NCBI RefSeq assembly: GCF_047729875.1
Contig: NZ_CP159826.1
Coordinates: 2,914,001 to 2,978,000 of the forward strand
Direction: 5' to 3'
From: Marimicrobium sp913061115
GTDB taxonomy: Bacteria > Pseudomonadota > Gammaproteobacteria > Pseudomonadales > Halieaceae
Length of the DNA: 64,000 nucleotides
Position numbers and translations under genes: made by a program. Position 1 is the first letter of the stretch; each line of letters begins with the position of its first letter. Below are positions 37,958 through 47,246 of the stretch, one piece after another. The notes beneath the pieces were generated by a model that saw only the letters and a list, made by a program, of their open reading frames with translations, was not told where the DNA came from and did not search any database.

Positions 37958-38194
37958 ATGATCAAACCGACGGTCTATTCTTATATCCGATTTAGCGCTT
38001 CAGATCAAAGCCGTGGGGATTCTATTTGCAGGCAGACTGAACTATCAGCCTACTATAGAGAAGAGCACAGCTTGATTTTGGATCATAGCCTCTCGCTAGT
38101 TGATGCGTGGGTGTCAGCATTCAAAGGAGCCAACAGAACAGCCGCCACAGAAGGCAACCACCAAAGCGCTACAGATACCAGAGGGATGAATTGA
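37958..38194 (+). pseudogene. Serine site-specific recombinase N-terminal remnant
   Basis: A 78-aa frame matching the catalytic N-terminus of large serine recombinases (resolvase family): YSYIRFSASDQSRGDS carries the nucleophile Ser, followed by RQTELSAYY and VSAFKGANRT. After GANRT the family pattern is lost and a stop follows, whereas true recombinases run 200-550 aa. No continuation was found in other frames. This is a decayed fragment of a mobile element. Confidence 0.7.
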
Positions 38195-38318
38195 TGAGCG
38201 TCCAGAGACGTTCTATCTAGCGTTCGTTCGCGCGCTCCATCACCTTGGCACAAGCCGCTATCGTCGCTACACTGCGGGACACAAGCGAACATCAAAAGCA
38301 TCAAAAGGAGATAGTCCC

Positions 38319-38549
38319 ATGTATATCAACGAGGCTGCACAGCAGTTTATAGACTCGCACAAGCCTGAAAAGATTGATGTTGATCGTATCAAGCAAAACT
38401 ATACGAGAGTGGAGGGTTACTTAGCGTCATTAGCGCAGCGGACCGAAGACAAAGAGGGCTACTATGTCGAAATCAGTGGCGTGGACTCAATCACCGGCCA
38501 GCCGATCAGAGTACAGTGGAAGCCGATGAGCGATAAAATGAGGGCGTAA
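38319..38549 (+). CDS. Small hypothetical protein
   Basis: A 76-aa protein that I do not recognise. The ATG at 38319 has AAGGAG 9 bases upstream. The sequence is polar with a QQFIDSHKPEKIDVDRIKQN helical start and a YYVEISGVDSITGQPIRVQW beta-like tail. Position next to a recombinase remnant suggests mobile-element cargo or a leftover. Confidence 0.5.
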   Translation: MYINEAAQQFIDSHKPEKIDVDRIKQNYTRVEGYLASLAQRTEDKEGYYVEISGVDSITGQPIRVQWKPMSDKMRA

Positions 38550-38911
38550 AGCCTCTGCTGGCTCACGTTTATGTGTCTCTCAGGAAGAGCGTCAAACGGC
38601 TCCTAAGGTCTGGCGACGTACAATCACCCGCCAATAAAAACCCGTATTAGGGGGGCTTGAGAAGACTCGGGCTTTACGCAGCTTACTCAGGCCTAGTAGG
38701 AACAGCATTGAAAGAGAGGTCGGCATGGGTTTCTGTGGGTTGCCGCCTGGAAACGACCAGAAAAGATTGGCAAGTGGAAAAAAGCAGCGACGACAGCTAT
38801 GATCAAGACACCGCTGACCGCCTTTGGCGTAAAATCCAGTCGTGGCTTGCCGGAGGCATATAAGAAGGCGGCGCGGGGAAGACCACTGCATCCTGAGAGC
38901 GGCCGTATCTA
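38550..38911. other. Intergenic, degenerate
   Basis: An open frame of about 68 codons (38657-38863, TTG start) ends in a DRLWRKIQSWL-like helix, but there is no ribosome site and no firm family. It may be part of the same decayed region as the recombinase remnant. Confidence 0.3.
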
Positions 38912-40045
38912 ATGAAAGCCACTACGTGTTTATCCATTATTCTGCTACCCGTCATCATCGCGCTGGGTGGCTGCGATAACAATGGTAGTCACGCGACATC
39001 GAATACTTCTGTCACACTGGTCAATCTAAATTTGCTGCACGGTTTTGATTGCGATTCACCAGACACTGACACACAGCAGTGTCGAATTCGCGAGCGTATT
39101 GCTTTGCTAGCGGAGCATTTGATCGCAGAGGGATGTCCTGACCTTGTCACCCTGCAAGAGGTGATTAACAGCGACTTCGCGCCGACCTCTCAAGGTCAGC
39201 CAGTAGAATCCATACTAGCGCTTATAGTAGCGGAATTGCCCAACCTAGCAGCCGCTTGCGGGTTCGATTACCGGATAGTCTATGAGCCACTTTTAGCGGT
39301 GGCTATTTCCGAGATAGACGAGGAACTCATCCTAAGCCGTTACCCGGTCTTACAGACAGGCACCCGGATATTGTATGGCCCATTATATAATGAAGTGACT
39401 GGCGCTCTGATCTTCGCTCGACATGTACTGCACGCTCGAATTGACCATCCGTCCGGTGAGGTGGATGTCTACAACACTCACCTCGCCTCCGGCTCCGATT
39501 TTGCAACCAACGTCTGCGATGAGGATTACTGTCCCATTGAATGCAACAAGGGCGATACCGTGCGCGCTTGTCAGGCAGAGCAACTCATTCTTTATGTCGA
39601 ACAAACCCGAGGCTCGCAGAACTTGGCACTTATTGCTGGAGATTTCAACGCGGTACCAAATAGCACCGAATATCTGGCTATGACAAATCATGGCTGGCTG
39701 GATAGTCATTTAGCCGCCGGTGAGGCTGAATGCAATTCCACCACAGGCATCGGATGTACTTCTGGTCGCAGTAGCCGTCTGGACGCGATTGAAAGCCCCG
39801 CGCTTAATGTGAGAAGTCGTATCGACTACATTTTTTTCGCACTACCGCCGGACAATAATGTCTGCAACAGTTCAAGACAGAGTGGAGAACAGCAGACAAT
39901 AGAGGGCGCCTACGCGATAGAGAGTGCCGGCTTATTTGCCGGCGAGCCAAACCCTTTCAATAAGATCTGTGGAAGCGCGCCAAGTCCTCTGTGCTGGATC
40001 TCAAACCACAGCGGCAATCAAGTCAGACTCCTCTGTAGCCGCTAG
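38912..40045 (+). CDS. Endonuclease/exonuclease/phosphatase-family lipoprotein
   Basis: A 377-aa protein of the EEP (DNase I-like) superfamily with a lipoprotein signal ending ALGGC. Metal-site Glu lies in LVTLQEV; LIAGDFNAVPNS carries the catalytic Asp/Asn pair; RIDYIFFA is the usual penultimate strand. The final His motif reads SNHSGNQV, with Asn where SDH is normal, so the catalytic dyad may be weakened. It is probably a surface or periplasmic nuclease, sphingomyelinase or phosphatase. The stop overlaps the end of the convergent pseudouridine synthase gene by 4 bp. Confidence 0.82.
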   Translation: MKATTCLSIILLPVIIALGGCDNNGSHATSNTSVTLVNLNLLHGFDCDSPDTDTQQCRIRERIALLAEHLIAEGCPDLVTLQEVINSDFAPTSQGQPVESILALIVAELPNLAAACGFDYRIVYEPLLAVAISEIDEELILSRYPVLQTGTRILYGPLYNEVTGALIFARHVLHARIDHPSGEVDVYNTHLASGSDFATNVCDEDYCPIECNKGDTVRACQAEQLILYVEQTRGSQNLALIAGDFNAVPNSTEYLAMTNHGWLDSHLAAGEAECNSTTGIGCTSGRSSRLDAIESPALNVRSRIDYIFFALPPDNNVCNSSRQSGEQQTIEGAYAIESAGLFAGEPNPFNKICGSAPSPLCWISNHSGNQVRLLCSR

Positions 40046-40776
40046 ATTTCTGCGCTAACAGCGGACTTAATCACTTTTTTGCTGGAAATCAACCCAACTT
40101 CAGCAACCGTTAGGTCGCGGCTCTGTCCAGCGAGCAGCTGTTGGTCTAGCTGTAACGCCCCGACCGCAATGCGGTGAATACTCAACACCTTATTATCGAA
40201 GTGACCAAACATGCGTTTGAGCTGATGATAGCGGCCTTCCACTAACCCGACTTCCGCAGAGTAATCGCTGAGAATAGTGAGCTCAGCCGGGCGTGTGGTA
40301 ATGTCCTCATAGGCAAAGTACATACCCCGCTGAAACTCGCTAACGTACTCTGGCGTGAGTGGATTTTCCACAGTGACCCGATAGCGCTTCAGTAATTTTC
40401 TTGCTGGCTGGCTGATACTCTGCGACCACTGACCGTCGTTAGTCAGCAACATCAGCCCGGTGGCATTAAAATCCAACCGACCGACGATATGCAGCTCTGC
40501 CCGATAGTCCTCGGTTAACAAATCGATCACAGTAGTGTGCTGGGTATCCACGGTGGCACTCACCACACCGGCTGGCTTATTGAGCATGAGATAACGGCGA
40601 GACCTGTTCTGACTAATTTTTCCATCGACACTAACGTGCGAAAATGCAGTGATAATGTGTCCTACATCGCTGGCGCGTTCACCATCAATTTCGACGCGGC
40701 CCTGCGCCAACAGCAGGCGCACGTCTTTGCGTTTGATACCGACACGTTTACTGAGATAGCGATCGAGGCGAGTAAT
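40042..40776 (-). CDS. RsuA-family pseudouridine synthase
   Basis: A rRNA pseudouridine synthase of about 244 aa. RLDRYLSKRVGIKRKDVRLL and QGRVEIDGER form the N-terminal S4 RNA-binding domain; YLMLNKPAGVVSATVD and VGRLDFNATGLMLLTNDG, with the catalytic Asp in GRLD, follow. RsuA is the nearest type; RluE/RluF cannot be excluded. The first standard start in frame is a GTG at 40722, which would cut the S4 domain. No ATG, GTG or TTG lies further upstream before a stop. An ATT at 40776 is preceded by AGGGAG with a 6-base gap, so I place the start there. Confidence 0.8.
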   Translation of the reverse strand: MTRLDRYLSKRVGIKRKDVRLLLAQGRVEIDGERASDVGHIITAFSHVSVDGKISQNRSRRYLMLNKPAGVVSATVDTQHTTVIDLLTEDYRAELHIVGRLDFNATGLMLLTNDGQWSQSISQPARKLLKRYRVTVENPLTPEYVSEFQRGMYFAYEDITTRPAELTILSDYSAEVGLVEGRYHQLKRMFGHFDNKVLSIHRIAVGALQLDQQLLAGQSRDLTVAEVGLISSKKVIKSAVSAEI

Positions 40777-40929
40777 GAGTTGCTCCCTGAGGAGTGCGGC
40801 GCTTGACGCAAAGAAGATATGTTAAAACGACTGCTGTACGTTATCACCTTCACCGCGCGCGTCCCTTTAACGGGAGGCTCGCCACGGGCTATATACGAGC
40901 ACGAGACGAGCCGGTAAACGCGGTACGGC

Positions 40930-41511
40930 TTAAGACGCTGTTGCGGCGTCTTTGGCGGTATAATTCTTTGCTGCTAGCGCGATCATGATTTGCGACCAGC
41001 CAGCAAACAATATTTCTATTGCAACAAAAAGGCCAATCACCCATAAGCCGGACTGCGGCCACTCGTTTATAATCATAACGCCTAACACCACGCTTAAAGC
41101 GCCGCCCAACAGAGTCCAAAGCCAGCCAGCAGCGCCGCGCATTTGTAGCGCCATCACCAGGCGCAGTACGCCGATTACAATGAGGGTCCAGGCGATGAGT
41201 AAGGCAAGGGTCATGCCTGCTATCACCGGTTCAGTGACCGCGATAATGCCACCGACAATATAAACCAATGCAATCAGCACATGCCACACGCGTCCTTTCC
41301 ACGCCTCGGCGCGAAAGGCCTGCATCAGCTGCACTCCGCTGCCAAATAACAGCAAAAAACCAAAGTACATTACGACGGTTTCGTTGAACAAGACGGTCAT
41401 ACCGAGACCAATGACGCCAAGAATCACCATCACGATACCCAAAGACAACATCCAAGCCCAGTGTTTCTTCAGTTCGCCGAACACTTCATCGTTGATATTG
41501 GCAGAGTCCAT
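40930..41511 (-). CDS. HdeD-family membrane protein
   Basis: A 193-aa protein with six hydrophobic helices and the HdeD patterns WAWMLSLGIVMVILGVIGLG and AMTLALLIAWTLIVIG-type repeats (seen here as MTLALLIAWTLIVIGVLRLV). HdeD contributes to acid resistance in E. coli at high cell density; a general stress role is inferred. It is monocistronic. Confidence 0.85.
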   Translation of the reverse strand: MDSANINDEVFGELKKHWAWMLSLGIVMVILGVIGLGMTVLFNETVVMYFGFLLLFGSGVQLMQAFRAEAWKGRVWHVLIALVYIVGGIIAVTEPVIAGMTLALLIAWTLIVIGVLRLVMALQMRGAAGWLWTLLGGALSVVLGVMIINEWPQSGLWVIGLFVAIEILFAGWSQIMIALAAKNYTAKDAATAS

Positions 41512-41626
41512 TTTTCTAGTCCTGTCAGGTGAATTTGCAGAGACTATACCCTAAATGGCAGAAAAGTTGTCCCCAGTGCCGCGCGATTCGACAATGCGTC
41601 GCAAGGCACCGCAATCACCCACCAAT

Positions 41627-42826
41627 CTATTCATCTCTTATTGGTGCACCTGATACCGATTCCCAGTTCTCGAGCGGTTCATTAATCATGGCATCAACCC
41701 AATCATAAAGCGTTACCCCTTCTACACTGAGGGACAAGTCTCCCCCAAGAAAGGTATGACTGCCGCCGTCAGCGATAAAGCTGCGCACCCTTTGCTCATT
41801 TGCTGTCTCGACATCTGCCACTGTCGAACGCAATAGGCCCTCAAAAACAGAGGGGTCGAGACCGAGAAAGAAGGTACCTATTGTTGAATCTTGCGCGTAA
41901 CTGAACATACCCATCCTGATGTTAGTATCCTGCTTCAGCTGCCAGTTGAGCAAGGTTGTTGGAGAGCCCTCCGGCATAACGTTCGGCACGCTGGCAGGGA
42001 AAAAATCCTCGATATTCCAGTATTCCACAACGGCCTGATTGAACACGGGATCGTTTGGTCTAGTGATGCCAATCCCGGAATCATTGAGTACATCAATCGG
42101 CACACCCGGGTAGGCTTGACTGACGAGAGGCAGCGCAAAAAGGGCACCGTATGCGCCGCCACTCACACCCGCCAAAATGACACGGCTCGGCGCTGGAAAA
42201 ACGCCCATAGCCACATCAAGTGACGCTGTCAGATTGTGTAAACCGCGGTGATACAGATCAATGTTACCGTCATCGTTGCTATCGTAGTCAGCGTCGCTGG
42301 CATGCAGACCGCCGTCGCAATAGGGTACGTAGACCGCGCTCGTTCCAGCCAGTGGACTTTTAGAGGGATCCGGTGAGAGTAGACCATTAATGGGAATAGG
42401 CAATTGTCCTGCAGCGCTGCTACTTGCAGCACACAGACCGCCGGAATTTGGAAACCAACAAGCACCGCCTCCCTGCAAAAAGATCAATAGGTCGTCTGAA
42501 CCACTGTTCCTGGTAGCCATTGTATAAGGCTCACCATAGAGGCAAAGCGGACCTTCACCGACGCCAAAGGTATATTCAATAGAGTCTCCGACCTGCGCAG
42601 TGGTGCTGGGTGAATACACACCCATATAGCGCGTGACGCCTTGGTCAATCAACTCTTGGAATGGCGCCGCAGCGGGCGGCGGGCCATCATTGTTATCATT
42701 ATTGCTGCCGCTGGAGCAGGCGGCCAGTACCAGTGCGAAGCCGACAGCCAAAACGCCTTGAAAGGTGCTAGAAAGCTTCTTTAGTATAACGACCGCAGAG
42801 GTCGTGGTGATATTAGGAATCTTCAT
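41627..42826 (-). CDS. Pectin-acetylesterase-family lipoprotein
   Basis: A 399-aa secreted protein with a lipobox VLAAC followed by a Ser/Asn/Asp linker. The catalytic domain has LLIFLQGGGACW (the oxyanion region), VYVPYCDGGLHASDAD, VILAGVSGGAYGALFA with the nucleophile Ser, and a late HTFLG that provides the His. The fold belongs to the pectin acetylesterase/Notum family, which removes acyl groups from polysaccharides or proteins. It probably acts on algal or plant polysaccharide at the cell surface, an inference that fits the fucosidase and CBM2 genes nearby. Confidence 0.83.
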   Translation of the reverse strand: MKIPNITTTSAVVILKKLSSTFQGVLAVGFALVLAACSSGSNNDNNDGPPPAAAPFQELIDQGVTRYMGVYSPSTTAQVGDSIEYTFGVGEGPLCLYGEPYTMATRNSGSDDLLIFLQGGGACWFPNSGGLCAASSSAAGQLPIPINGLLSPDPSKSPLAGTSAVYVPYCDGGLHASDADYDSNDDGNIDLYHRGLHNLTASLDVAMGVFPAPSRVILAGVSGGAYGALFALPLVSQAYPGVPIDVLNDSGIGITRPNDPVFNQAVVEYWNIEDFFPASVPNVMPEGSPTTLLNWQLKQDTNIRMGMFSYAQDSTIGTFFLGLDPSVFEGLLRSTVADVETANEQRVRSFIADGGSHTFLGGDLSLSVEGVTLYDWVDAMINEPLENWESVSGAPIRDE

Positions 42827-43205
42827 TTTATAATATCCGAACTGTTGAATTATTTTTACGTCTGTTAGCGCGCAGCGGTTTTTTCTATAATCTACAGGTG
42901 TCGATTTTTATCCACCCTGACAGTATATTTTTTTTCACAAGCCAAGGCCAGTCTACCTGACACTCAGAGGGCAAAGGAGGCTGATAGTTCCATCACACTT
43001 GCGTCAAGGGGATGTGTTGGGTGACTCGATAGATGCCGAGACCTAGATATTGGTACTCGCACAGTCACTCAAAAAGACGACTCATGCCGCATCACACGGC
43101 ACCTCAGATGACAAAAAAAATAGAGGATCTGGCCTTCCAAAAGTGACTTCTGCTACAGTGCGTCTCTCATCAAAGGGCATGCACAGAATAATGTTAGAAG
43201 TACAA
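42827..43205. other. Intergenic, nothing recognised
   Basis: Divergent gap between the esterase and the NAD(P)-binding lipoprotein genes. In-frame sequence continues upstream of the chosen start of the latter (to 43050) but is not protein-like. No promoter stands out. Confidence 0.35.
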
Positions 43206-44024
43206 ATGTTGGCGCGCCATTTTGCACAGTGCTGCGGGTCGATGCACTATTGGCGGTGGCTATTACGAACGCTGAGTATACTCCTCTGTGCCAGTCTGAT
43301 GCTTGCGTGCACAGCACAGCCAACACGCGAAGACCTAGCGCACTCAGTTCCCCAGACGGAGTCTTCCCAACACCACACAGTGGCACTGCTGGGCGCTACT
43401 GGCATGGTGGGCGGGTATCTACTGGAGGCCGCATTGGGCCGCGGTTACACCGTGCGGGCACTGGCGCGCAATCCGGCCAAACTCGCCCGGTTTAGTGGCC
43501 GCATCACCATCATCACAGGTGATGCTCGCGACCCCGCCGTGATCCGCAAACTGCTACACGGCAGTGATGCCGTTATCAGTGCATTGGGGCCGGTAAAAGC
43601 GGATGGTGATGCTTCACGCTTTATCAATACGACGGTGACTCGCAATGTGCTGGAGGCGATGCCAGCGGAAGATATTTCCCTCTATATCGCAGTATCTGGC
43701 GCAGCGGTCGTGATGCCTGGTGATAACCGCAATCTACTGGGCTGGTGGATACGAACACTGGCGCAAATTGGTCTGCGCAGCGCACTGCAGGACAAGCAGG
43801 CAGAGTATGCCCTACTGGCAGACAGTGACGCTGACTGGATCTTGGTGCGCTGTCCGCTGATAGATCCCGAACCGTTTGATTCGCCACCGCTGGTATCGCT
43901 CAAAACACCGCCGGCTTTTCGCGTGCGCGCTGGTGAACTGGCGCAGTTTATGATGCAACAGTTAGACACTCGCGACTTTGTTCGACAAGGTCCTTTTCTC
44001 GGAAGTCGCGAGCCGGACTTCTAA
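43206..44024 (+). CDS. NAD(P)-binding lipoprotein (NmrA/atypical SDR)
   Basis: An NAD(P)-binding domain preceded by a lipoprotein signal (SILLCASLMLAC). LLGATGMVGGYLLEAALGRG is the glycine-rich loop; ITGDARDPAVIRKLL and AVISALGP follow, and YIAVSGAAV lies near the usual Ser. It resembles NAD(P)H-binding atypical SDRs (NmrA/SDR_a5 type) that act as regulators or reductases. A periplasmic location is odd for a nucleotide-dependent enzyme. Starts at 43179, 43191, 43206 and 43242 are all in frame; 43206 has AGAAG upstream, and 43242 gives the neatest signal. Confidence 0.7.
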   Translation: MLARHFAQCCGSMHYWRWLLRTLSILLCASLMLACTAQPTREDLAHSVPQTESSQHHTVALLGATGMVGGYLLEAALGRGYTVRALARNPAKLARFSGRITIITGDARDPAVIRKLLHGSDAVISALGPVKADGDASRFINTTVTRNVLEAMPAEDISLYIAVSGAAVVMPGDNRNLLGWWIRTLAQIGLRSALQDKQAEYALLADSDADWILVRCPLIDPEPFDSPPLVSLKTPPAFRVRAGELAQFMMQQLDTRDFVRQGPFLGSREPDF

Positions 44025-44201
44025 CACCCAGTAGGAGCCAAGTCATTTACTTTGCCTGTTCGCGCACTGAAAGGGGCGTCTTGGAATTCTCTGGATATTT
44101 CCTTCGGTCTTGCAAGGTGTAACGGCTAATTAACATTGGCGCACAGCGACAACACGTTTAATATGGTAGTTCCGATAGTGTGTTCTAAAGGCTAAAAAAT
44201 C

Positions 44202-45176
44202 ATGCGAATCATCATTGATACAGACCCCGCGATGGGGACACTTGGCGGCGATCCAGAGGATAGTTTTGCCATTATGTTGGCACTCAATTCTCCGGAGGTC
44301 ACTGTTGAGGGCATTACCGTCGTACAGGGCAATGTTCCAGCGGAAAAGGGCTACTCCAACGCGCACCACCTTCTCAGCTTGTTGGGACGCCAGGATGTGC
44401 CGCTGCGAAGAGGGTGTCTGAGGCCGATGAATGCGCAAAGAACTACTCAGATAACGTTTCTCGAACAGCGCTATGCCACCGAGCAAATCACCCCAATGCT
44501 GGAACCGAAAGGTGCAGACGCCGATGCGGTTTCATTTCTGATCGATACCGTACTGTCCTGCCCCGGCGAAATTACTCTGGTGACCATCGGACCCCTCACC
44601 AATGTCGCAACAGCCATCCAGCAAGCCCCCGAGTTTGCCTCTGCACTAAAGAATATTGTCATGATGGGCGGCACCGCCGAATGTGCAGGCAATATAGCGC
44701 CGGCGGCGGAGTTCAATTACTGGCAGGACCCAGACGCCGCAGACATTGTCTTTCGGTCAGGTGCTGACCTGACCATGGTAGGTCTCGATGTGTGTCATCA
44801 AACCCATCTGTACCCCTCACAGGTTGAGGAATGTGCCAGCCATGGCACGCCACTAGGGGAGTTTGTACAGGCGTCCTCGGCGCCCTGGTTTCAGATCATG
44901 GGGGGAGCCTCCGGATCGGGCTCTTTGCACCTGTATGACAGTCTTGCGATGGCGGTAGCTATGGATACGAGCCTAGTCACGCTGGAGGACTCGTACGTAG
45001 AAATGGAGGTGGGGGCTGGCCCAGCGCAGGGAATGAGTGTTTCCTACCACAAACCCTTTCAACGCATGATCTTTAATCGTCCAGACATTAACGCCAAGGT
45101 TGCCTTAGAGGTTGAAGTGGACAGGTTTACTCAATTATTCCGTGACCGAGTGCTGGGACTGATGGCCGGAGAGTAA
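44202..45176 (+). CDS. Inosine-uridine-preferring nucleoside hydrolase
   Basis: A 324-aa N-ribohydrolase. The calcium-binding N-terminus reads MRIIIDTDPAMGTLGGD with an insert of the GTPGxD type found in a bacterial subgroup. VVQGNVPAEKGYSNAHHLL, PLTNVATAIQ, VMMGGTAECAGNIAPAAEFN and HDxxxAxA-like LYDSLAMAVA follow. It would release bases from ribonucleosides in salvage. It converges with the DUF429 gene, with 36 bp between. Confidence 0.88.
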   Translation: MRIIIDTDPAMGTLGGDPEDSFAIMLALNSPEVTVEGITVVQGNVPAEKGYSNAHHLLSLLGRQDVPLRRGCLRPMNAQRTTQITFLEQRYATEQITPMLEPKGADADAVSFLIDTVLSCPGEITLVTIGPLTNVATAIQQAPEFASALKNIVMMGGTAECAGNIAPAAEFNYWQDPDAADIVFRSGADLTMVGLDVCHQTHLYPSQVEECASHGTPLGEFVQASSAPWFQIMGGASGSGSLHLYDSLAMAVAMDTSLVTLEDSYVEMEVGAGPAQGMSVSYHKPFQRMIFNRPDINAKVALEVEVDRFTQLFRDRVLGLMAGE

Positions 45177-45212
45177 AGTGCGGGGCAAGGGGCTTGCATC
45201 GTGCCCGTTAGC

Positions 45213-46043
45213 TCACTGCAGCGGTTCTTGTTTTTTTGATAGAGGGTCCGCAATCCACCCTTCCAGCGCATCAGATCCCTCTGGCGCGCCGTAGTTGCTG
45301 GTCCGCTGCGTCCATGACCATGCGGCCTGCACCGCGCACAGAAGCGCATCAAGACTATCTCCGGAAGGGTCTTCAGCCAGGTGCAATGGTGCAGCCACCT
45401 CAAGGCCATAAGCCGCTTTCAGTGCGCCGCCTGATAGTCCCTGCAAAATTTGCAGTCTGGCATCACGCAGCGCTGCAGTTTGCTTCTTTTTGGTATCATT
45501 CTTATAACTTTTCCTGCCAATAATATAGCGCGCCAAGACACCAGGATAGGCCTCCACGGCAATGCGTTGCGGGTCTCCCTGCTGTAACTCAGGAACGGTC
45601 ACCCCGGCCGCTATCAGTCGAGGGGCTCCCTCAAAGAACATTTTGGCCACGGGAACACCGTACAATTTTTGTGGACTGATGGAGCCGGCACGTTTGTCTG
45701 TTTCACGACGATGCTCCTTGTCGCCAACCGCTCTGCCCACTCGATAGTCATTCAGCGCGTCCACGAAGCCGACCCGACCGAGACTCGCTGCATGGGATAC
45801 ATAACCATGCCAACTCTCAGGCCAGCCCGCGGTGTCAATAAATCGCCGCGCCTGCCCGAAGGGAAAATCCATACCGGCAATCCATGGCCCTGGCTGACGC
45901 AGCATCGCCTCATACCCCTCAAAGTTCGGCCAGCGCATCAACGTGCCAACCGACAGGGAGGAATCCACAAGCGTACATTCAAGGCAGGTGATCGGCTTCC
46001 TTGATGATGGACTACTGGTAAAATCAATTCCGTATACCTTCAT
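45213..46043 (-). CDS. DUF429-like protein
   Basis: A 276-aa protein that starts VYGIDFTSSPSSRKPITCLE, an RNase H-fold opening with a possible metal Asp, and has WIAGMDFPFGQARRF, AVEAYPGVLARYIIG and SLDALLCAVQAAWSW, the usual DUF429 pattern. No activity is established for the family; a nuclease-like role is inference. The start ATG at 46043 is the first Met and is followed by the conserved core. Confidence 0.7.
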   Translation of the reverse strand: MKVYGIDFTSSPSSRKPITCLECTLVDSSLSVGTLMRWPNFEGYEAMLRQPGPWIAGMDFPFGQARRFIDTAGWPESWHGYVSHAASLGRVGFVDALNDYRVGRAVGDKEHRRETDKRAGSISPQKLYGVPVAKMFFEGAPRLIAAGVTVPELQQGDPQRIAVEAYPGVLARYIIGRKSYKNDTKKKQTAALRDARLQILQGLSGGALKAAYGLEVAAPLHLAEDPSGDSLDALLCAVQAAWSWTQRTSNYGAPEGSDALEGWIADPLSKKQEPLQ

Positions 46044-46327
46044 AACACTGCGTTTGAATTCCTGCTAAAAAGTAAAACGTTGCCTGAGACAGGCAATCTG
46101 CGTGATCCCACCCCAGCCAATCTGCGTATGTTGTGATAACCCTTTATCATTATCATGCAGCAGATAGTTATACTGGGCAACCGTGCTGTTCCACCGTAGA
46201 CACGTCGTGCCTCAATGACATCGGATATAAAAGATAACGTGCTACCGCCTGCTAAAGAGACTGCATTGCAGTCACAGCGCAGCCCTCACCAACGTGTGAC
46301 GATACATCGCCAACAGGAAAATACACT

Positions 46328-47161
46328 ATGCCCGAGGGACCAGAAATTCGCCGTGCTGCCGACGAGATCGCCGCCGTGCTAGAGGGCAGCACAGTAGACA
46401 CAGTGAAGTTTGGCGTCCCACGCCTGCGTCGCTACTCAGCGCAACTGCGCGGCCATCAAGTTATTAACATCGAAACCCGTGGCAAAGCGCTGCTGACACA
46501 CTTCGAGCACGGCTACAGTATCTACTCTCACAATCAGCTTTATGGCGTTTGGCGAGTGATCCGCGGACATAAGCTGCCTAAGTCGAGCCGGTCTATGCGG
46601 TTGCTGCTCCAAACGTCAACGCACAGCGCAATTCTCTACAGCGCATCAGACATCAGCGTGTGGCCCACTGCCGAACTGATGGCTCACCCATTCCTCGCAA
46701 AAATTGGTCCCGACATTATGGACCTCTCGCTAACCTGGCGTGATATCGCACAGCGCTTACGCGAGCCAGATTTTGTCCGCAAGGAGCTTGCTGCGCTATA
46801 CCTGGACCAAAAGTTTCTCGCCGGCAATGGTAACTACCTGCGCTCTGAGATATTGCACGATGCGCGCCTGCATCCAAGAGCTCGTCCCGGCGAGCTGTCG
46901 CGCGGCGACATTGGCCGACTGGCACGCAGCACCCTGACATTGAGTCGGCGCAGTTATGAAACCGGCGGCATCACACTCGCGCCCCGCCTTTCCAATGCAC
47001 TAAAAGCCCAAGGGCTGAGCCGCAACTGGCGTCGGTTTTATGTCTTCGGTCGCGCAGATTACCCGTGTTATCACTGCGGGCACAGTATCGAGCGCCATGA
47101 AATTGGCAGCCGACGCCTGTATCACTGCCCCGATTGCCAGCCACCGGGACACACGCGATAG
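46328..47161 (+). CDS. nei: Endonuclease VIII (Fpg/Nei family DNA glycosylase)
   Basis: A 277-aa DNA glycosylase/AP lyase that removes oxidised pyrimidines. MPEGPEIRRAADEI supplies the catalytic Pro2/Glu3; IETRGKALLTHFEHGYSIYS and SHNQLYGVWRV match Nei rather than MutM. The H2TH region (DQKFLAGNGNYLRSE) and a C-terminal four-Cys zinc finger (CYHCG, CPDC) are complete. It is intact and of normal length. A 7-bp hairpin begins at the stop codon. Confidence 0.95.
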   Translation: MPEGPEIRRAADEIAAVLEGSTVDTVKFGVPRLRRYSAQLRGHQVINIETRGKALLTHFEHGYSIYSHNQLYGVWRVIRGHKLPKSSRSMRLLLQTSTHSAILYSASDISVWPTAELMAHPFLAKIGPDIMDLSLTWRDIAQRLREPDFVRKELAALYLDQKFLAGNGNYLRSEILHDARLHPRARPGELSRGDIGRLARSTLTLSRRSYETGGITLAPRLSNALKAQGLSRNWRRFYVFGRADYPCYHCGHSIERHEIGSRRLYHCPDCQPPGHTR

Positions 47162-47175
47162 CGCAGGGTGCGCTA
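47159..47175 (+). terminator. Hairpin at the nei stop
   Basis: TAGCGCA-GGG-TGCGCTA is a perfect 7-bp stem that includes the nei stop codon. No T-run follows, so intrinsic termination is doubtful. Confidence 0.35.
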
Positions 47176-47246
47176 AGATATCATCCGATGTTCGGTGATG
47201 TCCGTAATCACTATCACCGCTTACCGAAATAATGGAATCGTGCCCA

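Noticed and set aside
38657..38863. 68-codon frame ending in DRLWRKIQSWL
   Set aside because: Resemblance to phospholipase-D-type C-termini was too weak, and no ribosome site exists.
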